Shown here: positions 43,700-54,101 of the stretch, in pieces
Numbering within the stretch: the first letter of the stretch is position 1
Layout: every line of letters starts with the position of its first letter
Assembly (NCBI RefSeq): GCF_002090055.1
Contig: NZ_BBRH01000008.1
Span: 124,001 to 188,000 of the forward strand
Length of the DNA: 64,000 nt
Reading direction: 5' to 3'
DNA from: Demequina sp. NBRC 110051
GTDB taxonomy: Bacteria; Actinomycetota; Actinomycetes; Actinomycetales; Demequinaceae
Translations under genes and position numbers: made by a program
The notes under the pieces: generated by a model
Told to the model about the DNA's origin: nothing
Databases searched by the model: none
What the model saw: the letters and a program-made list of their open reading frames with translations, nothing else

Positions 43700-45289
43700 G
43701 TGCCCGACATGGCGCTGCGTCCCTCGCGAGCGCTCACGTGCACGCTCGCCGAGGCCGCCACCCGCATCGGCGCTACCGCGCCGACCGATGCCGCTGATCT
43801 GACCCTCTCCGGCGCCACCGTCGACTCGCGCGACGTGCGCGAGGGCGACCTCTTTGGCGCCTTCCCCGGCTACACCGTGCACGGCGCCCGTTTTGCGGCC
43901 GATGCCGTGGCCGCCGGGGCTGTCGCCGTCCTCACCGACGGCGAGGGAGAGCGGCTCGCCCGCGAGGCCGGGCTCACCGTGCCGATCCTCGTGGTGGACG
44001 ACCCCCGCGCCGCGATGGGCGAGGCCGCCGCCGCCATCTATGGCGACCCCAGCCGTGCGCTGACGTTCGTGGGCGTCACCGGCACCAACGGCAAGACCAC
44101 CACGAGCTACTTCATCGAAAGCGCGCTGGCCACCGTGCACGAGCGCACGGGAATCATGGGAACGGTCGAGCTGCGCCTGGGCGACGAGACCATCGAGTCC
44201 CCGCGCACCACGGTCGAGTCTCCCGTGCTGCACGGCCTCCTGGCGCGCATGCGCGAGGAGGGCGTCACCGCGGCCGTGACGGAGGTCAGCTCGCACGCCG
44301 CCGCGCTCGAACGCATCGCGGGCGTCGACTTCGCGGTCGCCGTCTTCACCAACCTGCAGTGGGACCACCTGGACTTCCACGGCACCATGGAGGCCTACCT
44401 CGACGCCAAGGCGCGGCTGTTCGAGCCCGGCCGCGCTCGCCACGGCGTGATCAACGTCGACGACCAGTGGGGCCGCGCCCTCGCCGCGCGCGTCGAGATC
44501 CCCGCGTGGACCGTGTCGACCCACGTCGACGATCCCCACGACGCCGACTGGACCGTCGTGGAGGCCGAGATCGGCCTGGATGGGGTGGGCTCGTCGTTCG
44601 TCTTCACCGACCCCGAGGGCGGTCCTCACGAGGCGACCTCGCCCCTTCCCGGACTCGTCAACGTCTCCAACGCCATCGTCGCGATCGTGGCCGCCCATGC
44701 CGCGGGGCTCACGCTCGACCAGGCGATTGCGGGAGTGGCCTCGGCGCACGGCGTGCCCGGACGCATGGAGCGCGTCATCGAACGCTCCGAGACCGATCCG
44801 CTCGCGATCGTTGACTACGCCCACACCCCGGACGCGCTCACCCTCGCGCTCGAGGGCGTGCGGCCCATCACGCCCGGGCGGCTCATCCTCATCTTCGGCT
44901 CCGACGGCGACCGCGACCAGGGCAAGCGCCCCGTCATGGGCGAGATCGCCGCGAACCTCGCCGACGTCATCGTGCTGACGGATGAGAACCCGCGCTCAGA
45001 GGAGCCTGCCGCCGTGCGCGCCATGATCCGCGCGGGGATTGAGAAGGTGCGCCCCGACCTCGCCGACGTGCACGAGGTCGAGCCGCGCGTGCTCGCGGTC
45101 GAGACGGGGCTGCGCCTTGCGGGACCTCTCGACACCGTCATCGTCACCGGCAAGGGCCACGAACCTACCCAGGAGATCAAGGGCGTGTTCCACCGCTACA
45201 ACGACCGCGACGCCTACCTCGAGGCGCATGCACGCATCGTCGCCGAGCGCGGCACGGCGCCCGCAGGCGACCAGGGGGAGGACGCATGA
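43700..45289 (+). CDS. murE: UDP-MurNAc-tripeptide synthetase MurE
   Basis: Adds the third amino acid of the stem peptide. 529 residues: [14 protein letters not shown] (P-loop), carbamoylated-Lys region and YAHTPDALTLAL. The amino-acid-selecting motif, DNPR in diaminopimelate enzymes, reads DENPRSEEP (ENPR), so the amino acid cannot be assigned; ornithine or lysine are possible besides DAP. GTG start 3 bases after ftsI. Contains a copy of the repeated 15-mer (43897-43911, AADAVAAG) near the N-terminus. Confidence 0.94.
   Translation: MPDMALRPSRALTCTLAEAATRIGATAPTDAADLTLSGATVDSRDVREGDLFGAFPGYTVHGARFAADAVAAGAVAVLTDGEGERLAREAGLTVPILVVDDPRAAMGEAAAAIYGDPSRALTFVGVTGTNGKTTTSYFIESALATVHERTGIMGTVELRLGDETIESPRTTVESPVLHGLLARMREEGVTAAVTEVSSHAAALERIAGVDFAVAVFTNLQWDHLDFHGTMEAYLDAKARLFEPGRARHGVINVDDQWGRALAARVEIPAWTVSTHVDDPHDADWTVVEAEIGLDGVGSSFVFTDPEGGPHEATSPLPGLVNVSNAIVAIVAAHAAGLTLDQAIAGVASAHGVPGRMERVIERSETDPLAIVDYAHTPDALTLALEGVRPITPGRLILIFGSDGDRDQGKRPVMGEIAANLADVIVLTDENPRSEEPAAVRAMIRAGIEKVRPDLADVHEVEPRVLAVETGLRLAGPLDTVIVTGKGHEPTQEIKGVFHRYNDRDAYLEAHARIVAERGTAPAGDQGEDA
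43897..43911 (-). repeat. copy 8 of the repeated element
   Basis: Exact 15-mer in murE, ADAVA frame. Confidence 0.9.
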
Positions 45290-46683
45290 GGCCGCTGACA
45301 GCCCAGTGGGTCGCCAACGCCGTGCGCGGCGACCTCGCGGCCGACGTCACCGCCACGGTGACCTCCGTCGAGAAGGACTCGCGGCTGGTCCAGCCGGGGG
45401 CGCTCTACGTCGCGTTCATCGGCGAGCAGGTTGACGGGCATGACTACGCGCCGCAGGCCTTCGCCGCCGGAGCGAGCCTCGCGCTCGTGAGCCAACCCGT
45501 GCCCGGCCCGCACGTCCTGGTCGAGGACGTGGTGGCCGCGCTCGGCCTGCTCGCGCAGGCCTACCTCGCGCTGCTGCGCACCGAGGGTGACATCACCGTC
45601 ATCGGCATCACGGGCTCCAATGGCAAGACCACCACCAAGGACCTGCTCGCGCAGGTGCTGCCCGACTCGATCGCGCCGGTGGGCTCGTTCAACAACGAGA
45701 TCGGGCTGCCGCTGACCGTCTTGCGCGCCGACAACGCCACGCGGCACCTGGTGCTCGAGATGGGCGCCTCGGCGCCGGGCGACCTCGCCTACCTGACGGG
45801 GATCGCGCCGCTCGACGTCGCCGTCGAGCTCACGGTGGGCTCCGCACACCTGGGCGGCTACGGCTCACCCGACGCGCTCGCCGAGGAGAAGGCGAGCCTC
45901 ATCGACGGGCTCGTGCCCGGCGGCGTCGCCGTCCTGAACGCCGACGATCCGCGCGTGGCCGCGATGGCCGCGCGCCCGGCGCTCGCGGCGGAGGGCCGCC
46001 GCGCCCGCACGTTTGGCGTCGGTTCACGTGCGGGTCTCGATGTCGCCGCGACGGAGCTGACCAGCGACCGCGGCCGTGCGTCGTTTATCCCCGAGGCCGA
46101 TGGCCTCGTCGGTGAGCGCGTGACGCTCGCCCTGGTGGGCGAGCATCACGTGACCAACGCCCTGGCGGCGCTGACGACGGCACTCGCGTGTGGCATCGGC
46201 CTGCCGGACGCCGCCGCCGCGGTGGCCGCCGCGACTCCGCTCAGTCCCCACCGCATGGCGCTCACCGAACGCGCGGACGGCGTGTGGATCCTCGACGACG
46301 CGTACAACGCGTCGCCCGAGTCCATGCGCGCGGCCCTGCGCGCCCTCAAGGACGTGGCCGTCACCGGCAGGTCGTTTGCGGTCGTGGGGGAGATGCTCGA
46401 GATGGGCGAGGCCTCGCTCGCCGCGCACGAGGAGGTGGGGCTCGACGCGGTGCGCCTGCGCATCGACCACCTCGTCGTGGTCGGGGCGGGCGCTCGCGCC
46501 GCCTACGTCTCCGCGGTGCGAGAGGGCTCGTGGGGCGACGAGGCCGCCTTCGTCGCTACCATTGACGAGGCCCGTGAGTTCCTCGACGGGCGCCTCACGC
46601 GTGGCGACACCGTGCTCGTCAAGGCGTCCCACGGCTCCGGGCTGTGGAAGCTGGCCGATGACCTGGTGGGAGAAACTGCATGA
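45286..46683 (+). CDS. murF: UDP-MurNAc-tripeptide:D-Ala-D-Ala ligase MurF
   Basis: 465 residues: [21 protein letters not shown] (P-loop), [51 protein letters not shown] and [15 protein letters not shown], all MurF signatures. Completes the UDP-MurNAc-pentapeptide. ATGA overlaps on both sides with murE and mraY. The ddl ligase that makes its D-Ala-D-Ala substrate is not in the window. Confidence 0.96.
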   Translation: MRPLTAQWVANAVRGDLAADVTATVTSVEKDSRLVQPGALYVAFIGEQVDGHDYAPQAFAAGASLALVSQPVPGPHVLVEDVVAALGLLAQAYLALLRTEGDITVIGITGSNGKTTTKDLLAQVLPDSIAPVGSFNNEIGLPLTVLRADNATRHLVLEMGASAPGDLAYLTGIAPLDVAVELTVGSAHLGGYGSPDALAEEKASLIDGLVPGGVAVLNADDPRVAAMAARPALAAEGRRARTFGVGSRAGLDVAATELTSDRGRASFIPEADGLVGERVTLALVGEHHVTNALAALTTALACGIGLPDAAAAVAAATPLSPHRMALTERADGVWILDDAYNASPESMRAALRALKDVAVTGRSFAVVGEMLEMGEASLAAHEEVGLDAVRLRIDHLVVVGAGARAAYVSAVREGSWGDEAAFVATIDEAREFLDGRLTRGDTVLVKASHGSGLWKLADDLVGETA

Positions 46684-47777
46684 GAGCCGTGGTGTTCGCG
46701 GGAGGAATCTCGCTCGTCATCGCGCTGCTGGGCACGCCGCTGTTCATCCGCTACCTCACCCGCCACCAGTACGGCCAGTTCATCCGCCAGGACGGACCCG
46801 CCTCGCACCTGGTGAAGCGCGGCACGCCCACCATGGGTGGCGTCGTCATCATCATCGCGCTGGTGCTCGGCTGGCTGGGAGGAAACTTCTTCACCGGTCG
46901 TACGCCGTACGCGTCGTCGATGCTCGTGGTCTTCCTCATCGTCGGGCTCGGCTTTGTGGGCTTCCTCGACGACTACATCAAGATCCGCCAGGAACGCTCG
47001 CTGGGGCTGAGGGCCCGTTACAAGATCCTCGGACAGGCCGTGGTGGGCATCGCGTTCGCCGTGCTGGTCCTGCAGTTCCCCAACGTCCACGGCGACACGC
47101 CCGCCTCGACGGCGATTTCGTTCCTACGCGACACCGTCATTGACCTCGCGTATTGGGGTCCCGCCGTCGGCATCATTCTGTTTGTCATCTGGTCCAACTT
47201 CCTCATCACGGCATGGTCCAACGCGGTGAACCTCACCGACGGTCTCGACGGCCTCGCGACCGGGGCATCCCTGATTTTCTTCGGCGCCTACACGCTCATC
47301 TGCATCTGGCAGTACAACCAGTGGTGCGGCTTCACCTCCGCGAACTCTCAGTGCTACGAGGTACGCGACCCGCGCGATCTGGCGATTTTGGCCGCCGCGA
47401 TCGCCGGAGCCTGCTTTGGCTTCCTGTGGTGGAATGCGTCGCCGGCCAAGATCTTCATGGGCGACACCGGCTCGCTGGCCCTCGGAGGCGCGATCGCGGG
47501 CATCACGATCATGTCCCGCACCGAGCTGCTGGGTGTCATCATCGGCGGCCTGTTCGTCATCATCGTCGCCTCGTCGGTCATCCAGATCGGCTACTTCAAG
47601 ATCTCCGGCGGTAAACGCGTGTTCAAGATGGCGCCGCTGCATCACCACTTCGAGCTCATGGGCTGGGGAGAGGTGACGATCGTCATCAGATTCTGGATCA
47701 TCGCGGGCCTGTGCGCCGCGGTGGGCGGAGGCATCTTCTACGCCGAGTGGGTGGCCTCGCTGCCGTCCGGCGCATGA
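46680..47777 (+). CDS. mraY: phospho-MurNAc-pentapeptide translocase MraY
   Basis: 365-residue integral membrane enzyme moving phospho-MurNAc-pentapeptide to undecaprenyl phosphate (lipid I). About ten helices; signatures [20 protein letters not shown] (catalytic Asp pair), [29 protein letters not shown] and the His-rich loop [19 protein letters not shown] overlaps with murF and murD. Confidence 0.97.
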   Translation: MRAVVFAGGISLVIALLGTPLFIRYLTRHQYGQFIRQDGPASHLVKRGTPTMGGVVIIIALVLGWLGGNFFTGRTPYASSMLVVFLIVGLGFVGFLDDYIKIRQERSLGLRARYKILGQAVVGIAFAVLVLQFPNVHGDTPASTAISFLRDTVIDLAYWGPAVGIILFVIWSNFLITAWSNAVNLTDGLDGLATGASLIFFGAYTLICIWQYNQWCGFTSANSQCYEVRDPRDLAILAAAIAGACFGFLWWNASPAKIFMGDTGSLALGGAIAGITIMSRTELLGVIIGGLFVIIVASSVIQIGYFKISGGKRVFKMAPLHHHFELMGWGEVTIVIRFWIIAGLCAAVGGGIFYAEWVASLPSGA

Positions 47778-49147
47778 CGGGCCGGCTCGACGGCCTGGCC
47801 GTCCTGATCCTGGGGTTCGGTGTGGCGGGCCGCTCCGCGCGTGAGGCGGCCTTCGCCGAGGGCGCCACCGCCGTCGTGGTCGACCCGCACGCGGCCGATG
47901 CCGACTGCACCTCGCTCGACGGCGTCGCCTTGGATGGGTTCGACCTGTGCATGTCCTCGCCCGGGTTCGCCCCGCACCACCCGTGGGTGGTCGCGGTGGC
48001 CGATGCCGGGGTCGAGATCGTCTCCGAGATGGAGTTCGCGTGGCGGGTGCGCCGCGAGGGCATCCCGTGGGTGCTCGTCACCGGGACCAACGGCAAGACG
48101 ACGACCACGCAGATGGTGGGCGCGATTGCCGAGGCCGGCGGGCTCGACGTCGCCGTGTGCGGCAACATGGGCATTCCCGTCATCGGCGCCGCCCGGGAGA
48201 GCCATGACCTCGTGGCCGTCGAGATCGCGTCGCTGCAACTGCACTTCACCACCACCCTGTCGCCGCATGCGGCCGTGTGCCTCAACGCCGACGAGGACCA
48301 CCTGGATTGGCACGGCTCCGTCGAGGCCTACCGTGCCGACAAGGCGCGCGTGTACAGCCATGTGCAGGTCGCGTGCGTCTACGGCGCCCACGACTCGGTC
48401 GTCGAGGAAATGGTGGCCGATGCCGACGTGGTCGACGGCGCCCGCGCGGTCGGCATCACTCTTGGCAGCCCCTCCGTGAGCCACCTGGGCGTGGTCGAGG
48501 GTGTACTGGTCGATCGCGCGTTCCACGACGACCGGCGCCGCGAGGCCCTCGAACTGGGCCACGTCGACGACCTCGCCCACCTGGTCGCGGGCGACGTGCC
48601 GCCCTATCTGATCTTCAACGCGCTCGCCGCCGCGGCCCTGTGCCGGGCGGTAGGGGTGGCTCCCGAGGCCGTCGCGCGCGGCCTCGCAGGCTTCTCGCTC
48701 GACGCGCACCGCACGGCGTTTGTGGCGCGCGTGGACGAGGTGGACTACGTCGACGATTCGAAGGCGACCAACGCGCACGCCGCTATCGCCGCATTCGGTG
48801 GGCGCGCCCCGCAGTCGGTGGTGTGGCTCGCCGGGGGACAGGCCAAGGGTCAGGAGTTCGATGCCCTGGTGCAGTCCGTGCGCGACCGGGTACGCCACGT
48901 GGTGCTGCTGGGCGAGGACCCCGAACCGCTCGCGAGCGCACTCGCGGGACACGCGCCCGATATCCCGGTGACCCGCATCGAGCCGGGAGACACTGTGATG
49001 CAGCGGGCGGTCCAGGCGGCCCGCGAGGTGGCTCGCGCTGGGGACACCGTGTTGTTGTCGCCGGCGTGTGCATCGTTTGACCAGTTCCGCTCCTACGCGG
49101 ACCGAGGAGAGACCTTCGCTCGCGCGGTGGAGGCGCTCAAGGCCTAA
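47774..49147 (+). CDS. murD: UDP-MurNAc-L-Ala:D-Glu ligase MurD
   Basis: 457 residues: N-terminal Rossmann domain ([13 protein letters not shown]), P-loop [20 protein letters not shown]-like [12 protein letters not shown], and C-terminal [15 protein letters not shown] with [16 protein letters not shown] 47774 overlaps the mraY stop; longer in-frame starts lie inside mraY. Three GGCCGATGCC cores of the repeated motif fall in it (47893, 47998, 48415), all without the conserved GTGG flank. Confidence 0.95.
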   Translation: MTGRLDGLAVLILGFGVAGRSAREAAFAEGATAVVVDPHAADADCTSLDGVALDGFDLCMSSPGFAPHHPWVVAVADAGVEIVSEMEFAWRVRREGIPWVLVTGTNGKTTTTQMVGAIAEAGGLDVAVCGNMGIPVIGAARESHDLVAVEIASLQLHFTTTLSPHAAVCLNADEDHLDWHGSVEAYRADKARVYSHVQVACVYGAHDSVVEEMVADADVVDGARAVGITLGSPSVSHLGVVEGVLVDRAFHDDRRREALELGHVDDLAHLVAGDVPPYLIFNALAAAALCRAVGVAPEAVARGLAGFSLDAHRTAFVARVDEVDYVDDSKATNAHAAIAAFGGRAPQSVVWLAGGQAKGQEFDALVQSVRDRVRHVVLLGEDPEPLASALAGHAPDIPVTRIEPGDTVMQRAVQAAREVARAGDTVLLSPACASFDQFRSYADRGETFARAVEALKA

Positions 49148-49158
49148 GAGGAGGCGTC

Positions 49159-50379
49159 ATGACGGCCACGGCCCCGCGACGCACCCAGGCAGAGCCCGCC
49201 GCCAGCGGCTCTCCCGTCGCGACCTACTACCTGCTGATCGCGTCCACGTCGATCCTGATCCTCGTGGGTCTGGCCGGCGTGCTGTCGGCGTCGTCCAACG
49301 CCGCCCTGCGCGCCGACTCGGGTGGCAACCCCTACCGCCTGTTCATCGTGCAGCTCATCGCCCTCGGCATCGGCCTCACCGCCGCCGTCATCGGCTCGCG
49401 GCTGTCCATCACCATGTGGAAACGGCTCGCGCCCTGGGTGCTGGCGGCGTCGATCGGCCTGCTCGTCGTGGTGCTCGTGGCCGGTGAATCCGTGGGCGGA
49501 AACCGCAACTGGATCCGCATCGCCGGCATGAGCTTCCAGCCGTCCGAGGCCGCCAAACTGGGCCTCGCGCTATTCCTCGGCGTGGTGCTCGCGACGTTCC
49601 GCAGAGAGCTCACCACCTTCAAGGGCATCCTCGTGCCCGGCGGCATCGCCTCGATCATCGTGATCGGCCTCGTCGGCGCGGGCGGCGACCTCGGAACCGC
49701 CATGGCCATCGGGCTGGTGATCGGCGCCTGCTACTGGGTGGCGGGGGTGCCACTGAGGTATTTCGCGGTGCTTGCCGCGGCAGGGGTCGCGGGAGTGCTG
49801 TACATGCTCGAGCAGGGCTCGACCCGCGGCGGCCGCATCGATGTGTGGCTGAACCCCGAGAACTGCGACCCCCAGGGCACGTGCATGCAGGCCATTCACG
49901 GCCTGTGGGCGCTCGCCTCCGGCGGCGTGTGGGGGCTGGGCCCCGGCATGAGCCGCGAGAAGTGGGGTGGCCTGCCCGTCGCGGACTCCGACTTCGTCTT
50001 CGCCGTGTGGGGCGAGGAGTTCGGCCTCATCGGAGCCCTCGTGGTGCTGGTCGCCTTCGGCATGATGGCCGTCGCGATCAACCGGCTCGTCAAGCGCCAC
50101 CGCGACCCGTTCGTGCAGATCGCCGCCGCGGGTATTGGTGCGTGGCTCGTGGGTCAGGCGCTCATCAACATCGCGGTCGTCATCGGCCTGCTGCCCGTCA
50201 CGGGCGTGCCGCTACCGCTCGTGTCTTCCGGAGGATCGTCACTCATCATGTCCCTCACCGCAGTCGGGGTGCTCCTCGCCTTCGCGCGCCGCGAGCCGGG
50301 AGCCGAGGCCGCCTTTGCCGCCCGCCCCAGCCTCATCAAGCGTTCGGTCGCCATCGTGTCGCGGGGCCGGCGTGGCTAG
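49159..50379 (+). CDS. ftsW: septal SEDS glycosyltransferase FtsW
   Basis: 406-residue polytopic (about ten helices) peptidoglycan polymerase paired with FtsI. SEDS motifs: NRNWIRIAGMSFQPSEAAKLGLA, DLGTAMAIG, LASGGVWGLGPGMSREKWGGLPVADSDFVFAVWGEEFG and LPLVSSGGSSLIMSL. RBS AGAGGAGG upstream of ATG 49159, one of the few non-overlapping junctions in the cluster. Overlaps murG by 8 bases. Confidence 0.96.
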   Translation: MTATAPRRTQAEPAASGSPVATYYLLIASTSILILVGLAGVLSASSNAALRADSGGNPYRLFIVQLIALGIGLTAAVIGSRLSITMWKRLAPWVLAASIGLLVVVLVAGESVGGNRNWIRIAGMSFQPSEAAKLGLALFLGVVLATFRRELTTFKGILVPGGIASIIVIGLVGAGGDLGTAMAIGLVIGACYWVAGVPLRYFAVLAAAGVAGVLYMLEQGSTRGGRIDVWLNPENCDPQGTCMQAIHGLWALASGGVWGLGPGMSREKWGGLPVADSDFVFAVWGEEFGLIGALVVLVAFGMMAVAINRLVKRHRDPFVQIAAAGIGAWLVGQALINIAVVIGLLPVTGVPLPLVSSGGSSLIMSLTAVGVLLAFARREPGAEAAFAARPSLIKRSVAIVSRGRRG

Positions 50380-51481
50380 TTTCCTGGTCGCCGGCGGTGG
50401 CACAGCCGGGCACGTGAACCCGATGCTCGCCACCGCGCTCGAGCTGCGCGAACGCGGCCACGAGGTTGCCGCGCTCGGCACCGCCGTGGGCCTCGAGGCC
50501 GACCTCGTCCCGCGCGCGGGACTGACCCTCCACGAGGTCCCCAAGGTGCCGCTGCCACGCCGGCCCTCCGCGGACCTGCTGCGCCTGCCCAAGAATTGGG
50601 CGGCCGCCGTCGGCGCCGCCACCCGGGCCATCGAGGCGACGACGGCCGATGCCGTGATCGGCTTTGGCGGCTACGTCTCCACTCCCGCGTATCGGGCCGC
50701 CCGCAAGGCCGGCATTCCGATCATCGTCCACGAGGCGAACGCCAAGCCTGGCCTCGCCAACCGCCTGGGCGCGCGCTGGACTGAGCATGTGGCCATCACC
50801 GCGCCCGGCACGCCGCTGCCGCACGCAACCGTGACGGGCATGCCGCTGCTTCCTCCCGTGCGCGACCTGGCGAGAAAACTCGCCGACCCGGCCACGGCAC
50901 AGGCCCTGCGCTCCGAGGCCCGCGCGGCGCTCGGCTGGGACGCCGGTGCCACGGTGCTGGTGGTCACGGGAGGTTCGCTGGGTGCAGCGAGCCTCAACGC
51001 GGCGACGGTCGGCGCGATCGGCGACCTCGTGGCCGTCGGCGTCCACGTGTGGCACCTCAGCGGCCGCGGCAAGGCGGACGAGGCCCTCGCGGCTCGCGAG
51101 GCGCTGCCCGCCGCACTGCGCGAGCGCTACCGCGTGGACGAGTACAGCCACGACATGGCCCAGGTCTTCGCCGCCGCCACGGCCGTGGTGTGCCGCTCGG
51201 GCGCGGGCGCCGTGGCAGAGGCGACCGCCATGCGCCTGCCCACGCTCTATGTGCCGCTGCCGCACGGCAACGGCGAACAGGCACTCAACGCCCGGCCCGC
51301 GGTCAACGCGGGAGCGGCCACGCTTGTCGCGGACGCGGACCTGAGCCCCGCACGCCTGCTCCAAGAGGCGACCCGCATCCTCGAGCCCGGCACGGCCCGC
51401 ACCATGAGCGAGGCCGCAGCCGACTTCGGCATCACGGACGGCGCCGAGCGCCTGGCGACCATGGCGGAGGCGGCGCTATGA
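50372..51481 (+). CDS. murG: UDP-GlcNAc transferase MurG
   Basis: Adds GlcNAc to lipid I to give lipid II on the inner membrane face. 369 residues: GGGTAGHVNPMLATALELRERGHEV (GGTxGH motif), IGFGGYVSTPAYRAARKAGIPIIVHEANAKPGLANR, VTGGSLGAASLN and CRSGAGAVAEATAMRLPTLYVPLPHGNGEQALNA. GTG 50372 within the ftsW end; longer starts lie inside ftsW. Contains one GGCCGATGCCGTG motif variant (50644-50656). Confidence 0.96.
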   Translation: MASFLVAGGGTAGHVNPMLATALELRERGHEVAALGTAVGLEADLVPRAGLTLHEVPKVPLPRRPSADLLRLPKNWAAAVGAATRAIEATTADAVIGFGGYVSTPAYRAARKAGIPIIVHEANAKPGLANRLGARWTEHVAITAPGTPLPHATVTGMPLLPPVRDLARKLADPATAQALRSEARAALGWDAGATVLVVTGGSLGAASLNAATVGAIGDLVAVGVHVWHLSGRGKADEALAAREALPAALRERYRVDEYSHDMAQVFAAATAVVCRSGAGAVAEATAMRLPTLYVPLPHGNGEQALNARPAVNAGAATLVADADLSPARLLQEATRILEPGTARTMSEAAADFGITDGAERLATMAEAAL

Positions 51482-52821
51482 GCCGCGTGCACTTCATCGG
51501 CGTGGGTGGATCGGGCATGTCCGCTGTGGCGCGCCTCACGGCCGCGCGGGGGCACACCGTGACGGGCTCCGATCAGCGCGAGTCGCACTACTTCCTCGCG
51601 CTGCGCGAGGCCGGCATGGACGTCCGGATCGGGCACGACGCCGCCTTCGTCGAGGGCGTCGACGCCGTCGTGATCTCCTCCGCGGTACGCGAGACCAACC
51701 CCGAGCTCGCCCGCGCGCGCGAGCTCGGCATCGAGGTCATCCACCGCTCCGAGGCCCTGGTGCGGGCGCTCGACGACCAACGCCTGATCGCGGTCGCGGG
51801 CACCCACGGCAAGACCACTACCTCCGCGATGGTGGCCCACGTCCTGCACGGCGCGGGCATCGACGCGGGCTTCGCGGTGGGTGCGAGGGTGTTCGGCGTC
51901 GAGGGCGCGGTCGCGGGCGGCTATGCCGGCTCCGCGGGCATCAGCGCAGTCGAGGCAGACGAGTCCGACGGCTCCTTCCTGCGCTATCACCCCGAGGTCG
52001 CGATCCTGCTTAATGTGGAGCCCGATCACCTGGACCACTACGGCACGGTCGAGGCGATGCACGAGGCCTTCGTGCAGTTCGCGAGCGACTGCCGCGTGCT
52101 CATCGCCTGCGCCGACGATCCGGTGGTCATGACCATCGCCGCCCGCGCCGCTGAGGCGGGCGTGCAGGTCGTCACCTACGGCACGGGCGAGGCAGATGTG
52201 GTCCTCACCGACCGCGCCATGGTGCGCGACGGCGAGGCCTTCCCCTTGCACGTGCCCGTTCCTGGCGCGCACATGCGGCTGAACGCGGCCGCCGCATGGG
52301 CCGCCGCCGTCGCCGTGGGCGCCGACCCGTCTCGCGCCGCGGGTGCCGTCGCGACCTTTGCCGGCACGGGCCGGCGCTATCAGTACCGCGGCGAGGCCGC
52401 CGGTGTCTCCGTGGTCGACGACTACGCGCACCACCCCACGGAGGTGGCGGCGCTGCTCGCCGCGGCGCGTTCGGCGGGCGCTGGGCGCCTGGTGGTGCTG
52501 TTTCAGCCGGCCCTGTTTACACGCACTCAGCTGCATGCCGCCGCCTTCGGCGAGGCGCTGTCGGTGCCGGACGCCGACATCGTCATCGCGGGCGTGCACG
52601 GCGATCGCGAAGACCCGATCGAGGGCGTGTCGTCGGACTCGATCCTCGCGGCGGTTCTGCCGCGGGAGGGGTCGACCGCACGGGTGGTCGAGGACCTCTC
52701 CGATGCTGCCGCCGAGGCCGCACGCCTGGCCCAGCCCGGTGACCTGGTGCTGACCGTCGGCTCGGGCCCTGTCACCTACGCCGCCGACTGGATTCTTGAC
52801 GCCCTGAGGCTGCGGCAGTGA
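51478..52821 (+). CDS. murC: UDP-MurNAc:L-Ala ligase MurC
   Basis: First cytoplasmic ligase of the stem peptide. 447 residues: HFIGVGGSGMSAVARL, GSDQRES, VAGTHGKTTTSAMV (P-loop), EADESDGSFLRY, NVEPDHLDHYG and VDDYAHHPTEV. The block usually reading FQPH reads FQPALFTRT here (His to Ala). ATGA overlap with murG, GTGA overlap with ftsQ. Confidence 0.95.
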   Translation: MSRVHFIGVGGSGMSAVARLTAARGHTVTGSDQRESHYFLALREAGMDVRIGHDAAFVEGVDAVVISSAVRETNPELARARELGIEVIHRSEALVRALDDQRLIAVAGTHGKTTTSAMVAHVLHGAGIDAGFAVGARVFGVEGAVAGGYAGSAGISAVEADESDGSFLRYHPEVAILLNVEPDHLDHYGTVEAMHEAFVQFASDCRVLIACADDPVVMTIAARAAEAGVQVVTYGTGEADVVLTDRAMVRDGEAFPLHVPVPGAHMRLNAAAAWAAAVAVGADPSRAAGAVATFAGTGRRYQYRGEAAGVSVVDDYAHHPTEVAALLAAARSAGAGRLVVLFQPALFTRTQLHAAAFGEALSVPDADIVIAGVHGDREDPIEGVSSDSILAAVLPREGSTARVVEDLSDAAAEAARLAQPGDLVLTVGSGPVTYAADWILDALRLRQ

Positions 52822-53963
52822 GCGACAACCGTCGCCCGCAGCCGCCGAGCGTCCCGCCGCGCAGACCGGCCGCACCCCAGGCGCCCGCGTCGCGCGCGAG
52901 TGCGACGTCTGCCGGCGCCACGCGCGCGCCCGGCTCGACCGCGACCACCACGCGCCCCGCATCGACTGCGACGCGCACCGCGACGCCCCCGACGACCCGT
53001 CCCAAGCCCGGCGCCGCGCGCCCGAAGGCGACCACCCCACGACCCACGGCCGCCACGGCGACCCCGGAGGCCGGCTGGCTGCGCAGCTGGACGCGCAAGG
53101 TCACGCGGAGGTCAGGCGCCGAGACGAACCCCACCACGGCATCGGCCATCCGCAAGGACGTGGGCGACGGCACCATCGCCACGCCCTGGGCGCGCGTGAG
53201 CGCGCGCCTGCGCCCCGACACGGTGACGCAGCGCCTCCAGGAGCGGCTGCGCGAGCGCCGCAGCGCGGACCGGCGGCTGTTTCTCATCCGCTGGGGCACG
53301 CGTGCGGGCATCGCGCTCGCGGTGCTGGCGGGAGTGTGGGCGCTGCTGATGTCGCCGCTGTTCGCCTTCGACGAGGGCAAGGTGGAGGCGACCGGCTACG
53401 GCACCGTGGTCGATCCCGCGGACGTGGAGGCGATCGTCGCGCCCTATGAGGGCGAGTCGCTCGCCATGGTGAGCACGTCGCACGTCGAGCATCAGCTGAC
53501 CGATCTCGTGGGCGTCGCGTCCGCGCAGGTGGAGAAGGTGTGGCCGCAGGGGCTCAGGATCACGCTCACGCCGTCCGAGCCTGTCGCGGCGATTCCCGAC
53601 GCCGAGGAGGGCTACCGGCTGGTGAACCTCGCCGGCGAGCAGGTGAGTGCCTCCGAGGAGGCGCCGGCCGACCTGCCGGTGATCTCCATCCCCGTGGGGG
53701 AGGAGCACGAGCGCATCCTCAGCGGTGTGCTCGCGGTCGTCGACGAGATCCCGGCCGACCTGCGCGTGCGGGTTGAGGGCATCGAGGCGGCGACGGAAGA
53801 CTCGATTCACTTCACGCTGCGCGACGGGCCCGCGGTGGAGTGGGGCAGCGGCGAGGACTCGGCGACCAAGGCGGCTGTGCTGGGGGTCCTACTCGAGTCC
53901 GACAAGGCAGAGGGGGCGGACCTGATCGACGTGTCCGCGCCCACGCTGCCGACCGTCTCGTAG
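52818..53963 (+). CDS. ftsQ: division protein FtsQ with long disordered N-terminus
   Basis: 381 residues: an unusually long Pro/Thr/Ala/Arg-rich cytoplasmic tail (about 1-155), a membrane helix (about 157-178, GIALAVLAGVWALLMSPLF), a POTRA domain (FDEGKVEATGYGTVVDPADVEAIV...QVEKVWPQGLRITLTPSEPVAAI) and the beta domain. Bitopic divisome scaffold. The tail includes the repeated 14-mer (53134-53147, TTASA). GTG start overlaps the murC stop. Confidence 0.92.
   Translation: MSDNRRPQPPSVPPRRPAAPQAPASRASATSAGATRAPGSTATTTRPASTATRTATPPTTRPKPGAARPKATTPRPTAATATPEAGWLRSWTRKVTRRSGAETNPTTASAIRKDVGDGTIATPWARVSARLRPDTVTQRLQERLRERRSADRRLFLIRWGTRAGIALAVLAGVWALLMSPLFAFDEGKVEATGYGTVVDPADVEAIVAPYEGESLAMVSTSHVEHQLTDLVGVASAQVEKVWPQGLRITLTPSEPVAAIPDAEEGYRLVNLAGEQVSASEEAPADLPVISIPVGEEHERILSGVLAVVDEIPADLRVRVEGIEAATEDSIHFTLRDGPAVEWGSGEDSATKAAVLGVLLESDKAEGADLIDVSAPTLPTVS
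53134..53147 (+). repeat. copy 9 of the repeated element
   Basis: 14 of 15 bases, in the disordered ftsQ N-terminus, TASA frame. Confidence 0.9.
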
Positions 53964-54050
53964 CCCCGATTGCCGCGTTTATCCACGACACGCGCGCGCC
54001 GCTCTCGCGATTGTGCGGGGTGCGACCGTACCGTCGTGCGTGGACAGTAG

Positions 54051-54083
54051 TTGACATAACTATAACCCTCAAGTAGAGGGTTA
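54051..54083 (+). promoter_or_regulatory. ftsZ promoter with inverted repeat
   Basis: TTGACA at 54051-54056, then a 17-base spacer and TAGAGG at 54074-54079 as -10. An inverted repeat TAACCCTC-AAGTA-GAGGGTTA (54063-54083) spans the spacer and covers the -10, the arrangement of a repressor operator. It is AT-rich relative to its surroundings. Confidence 0.6.
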
Positions 54084-54101
54084 AGGTTGGGAGAGGGTCT
54101 C

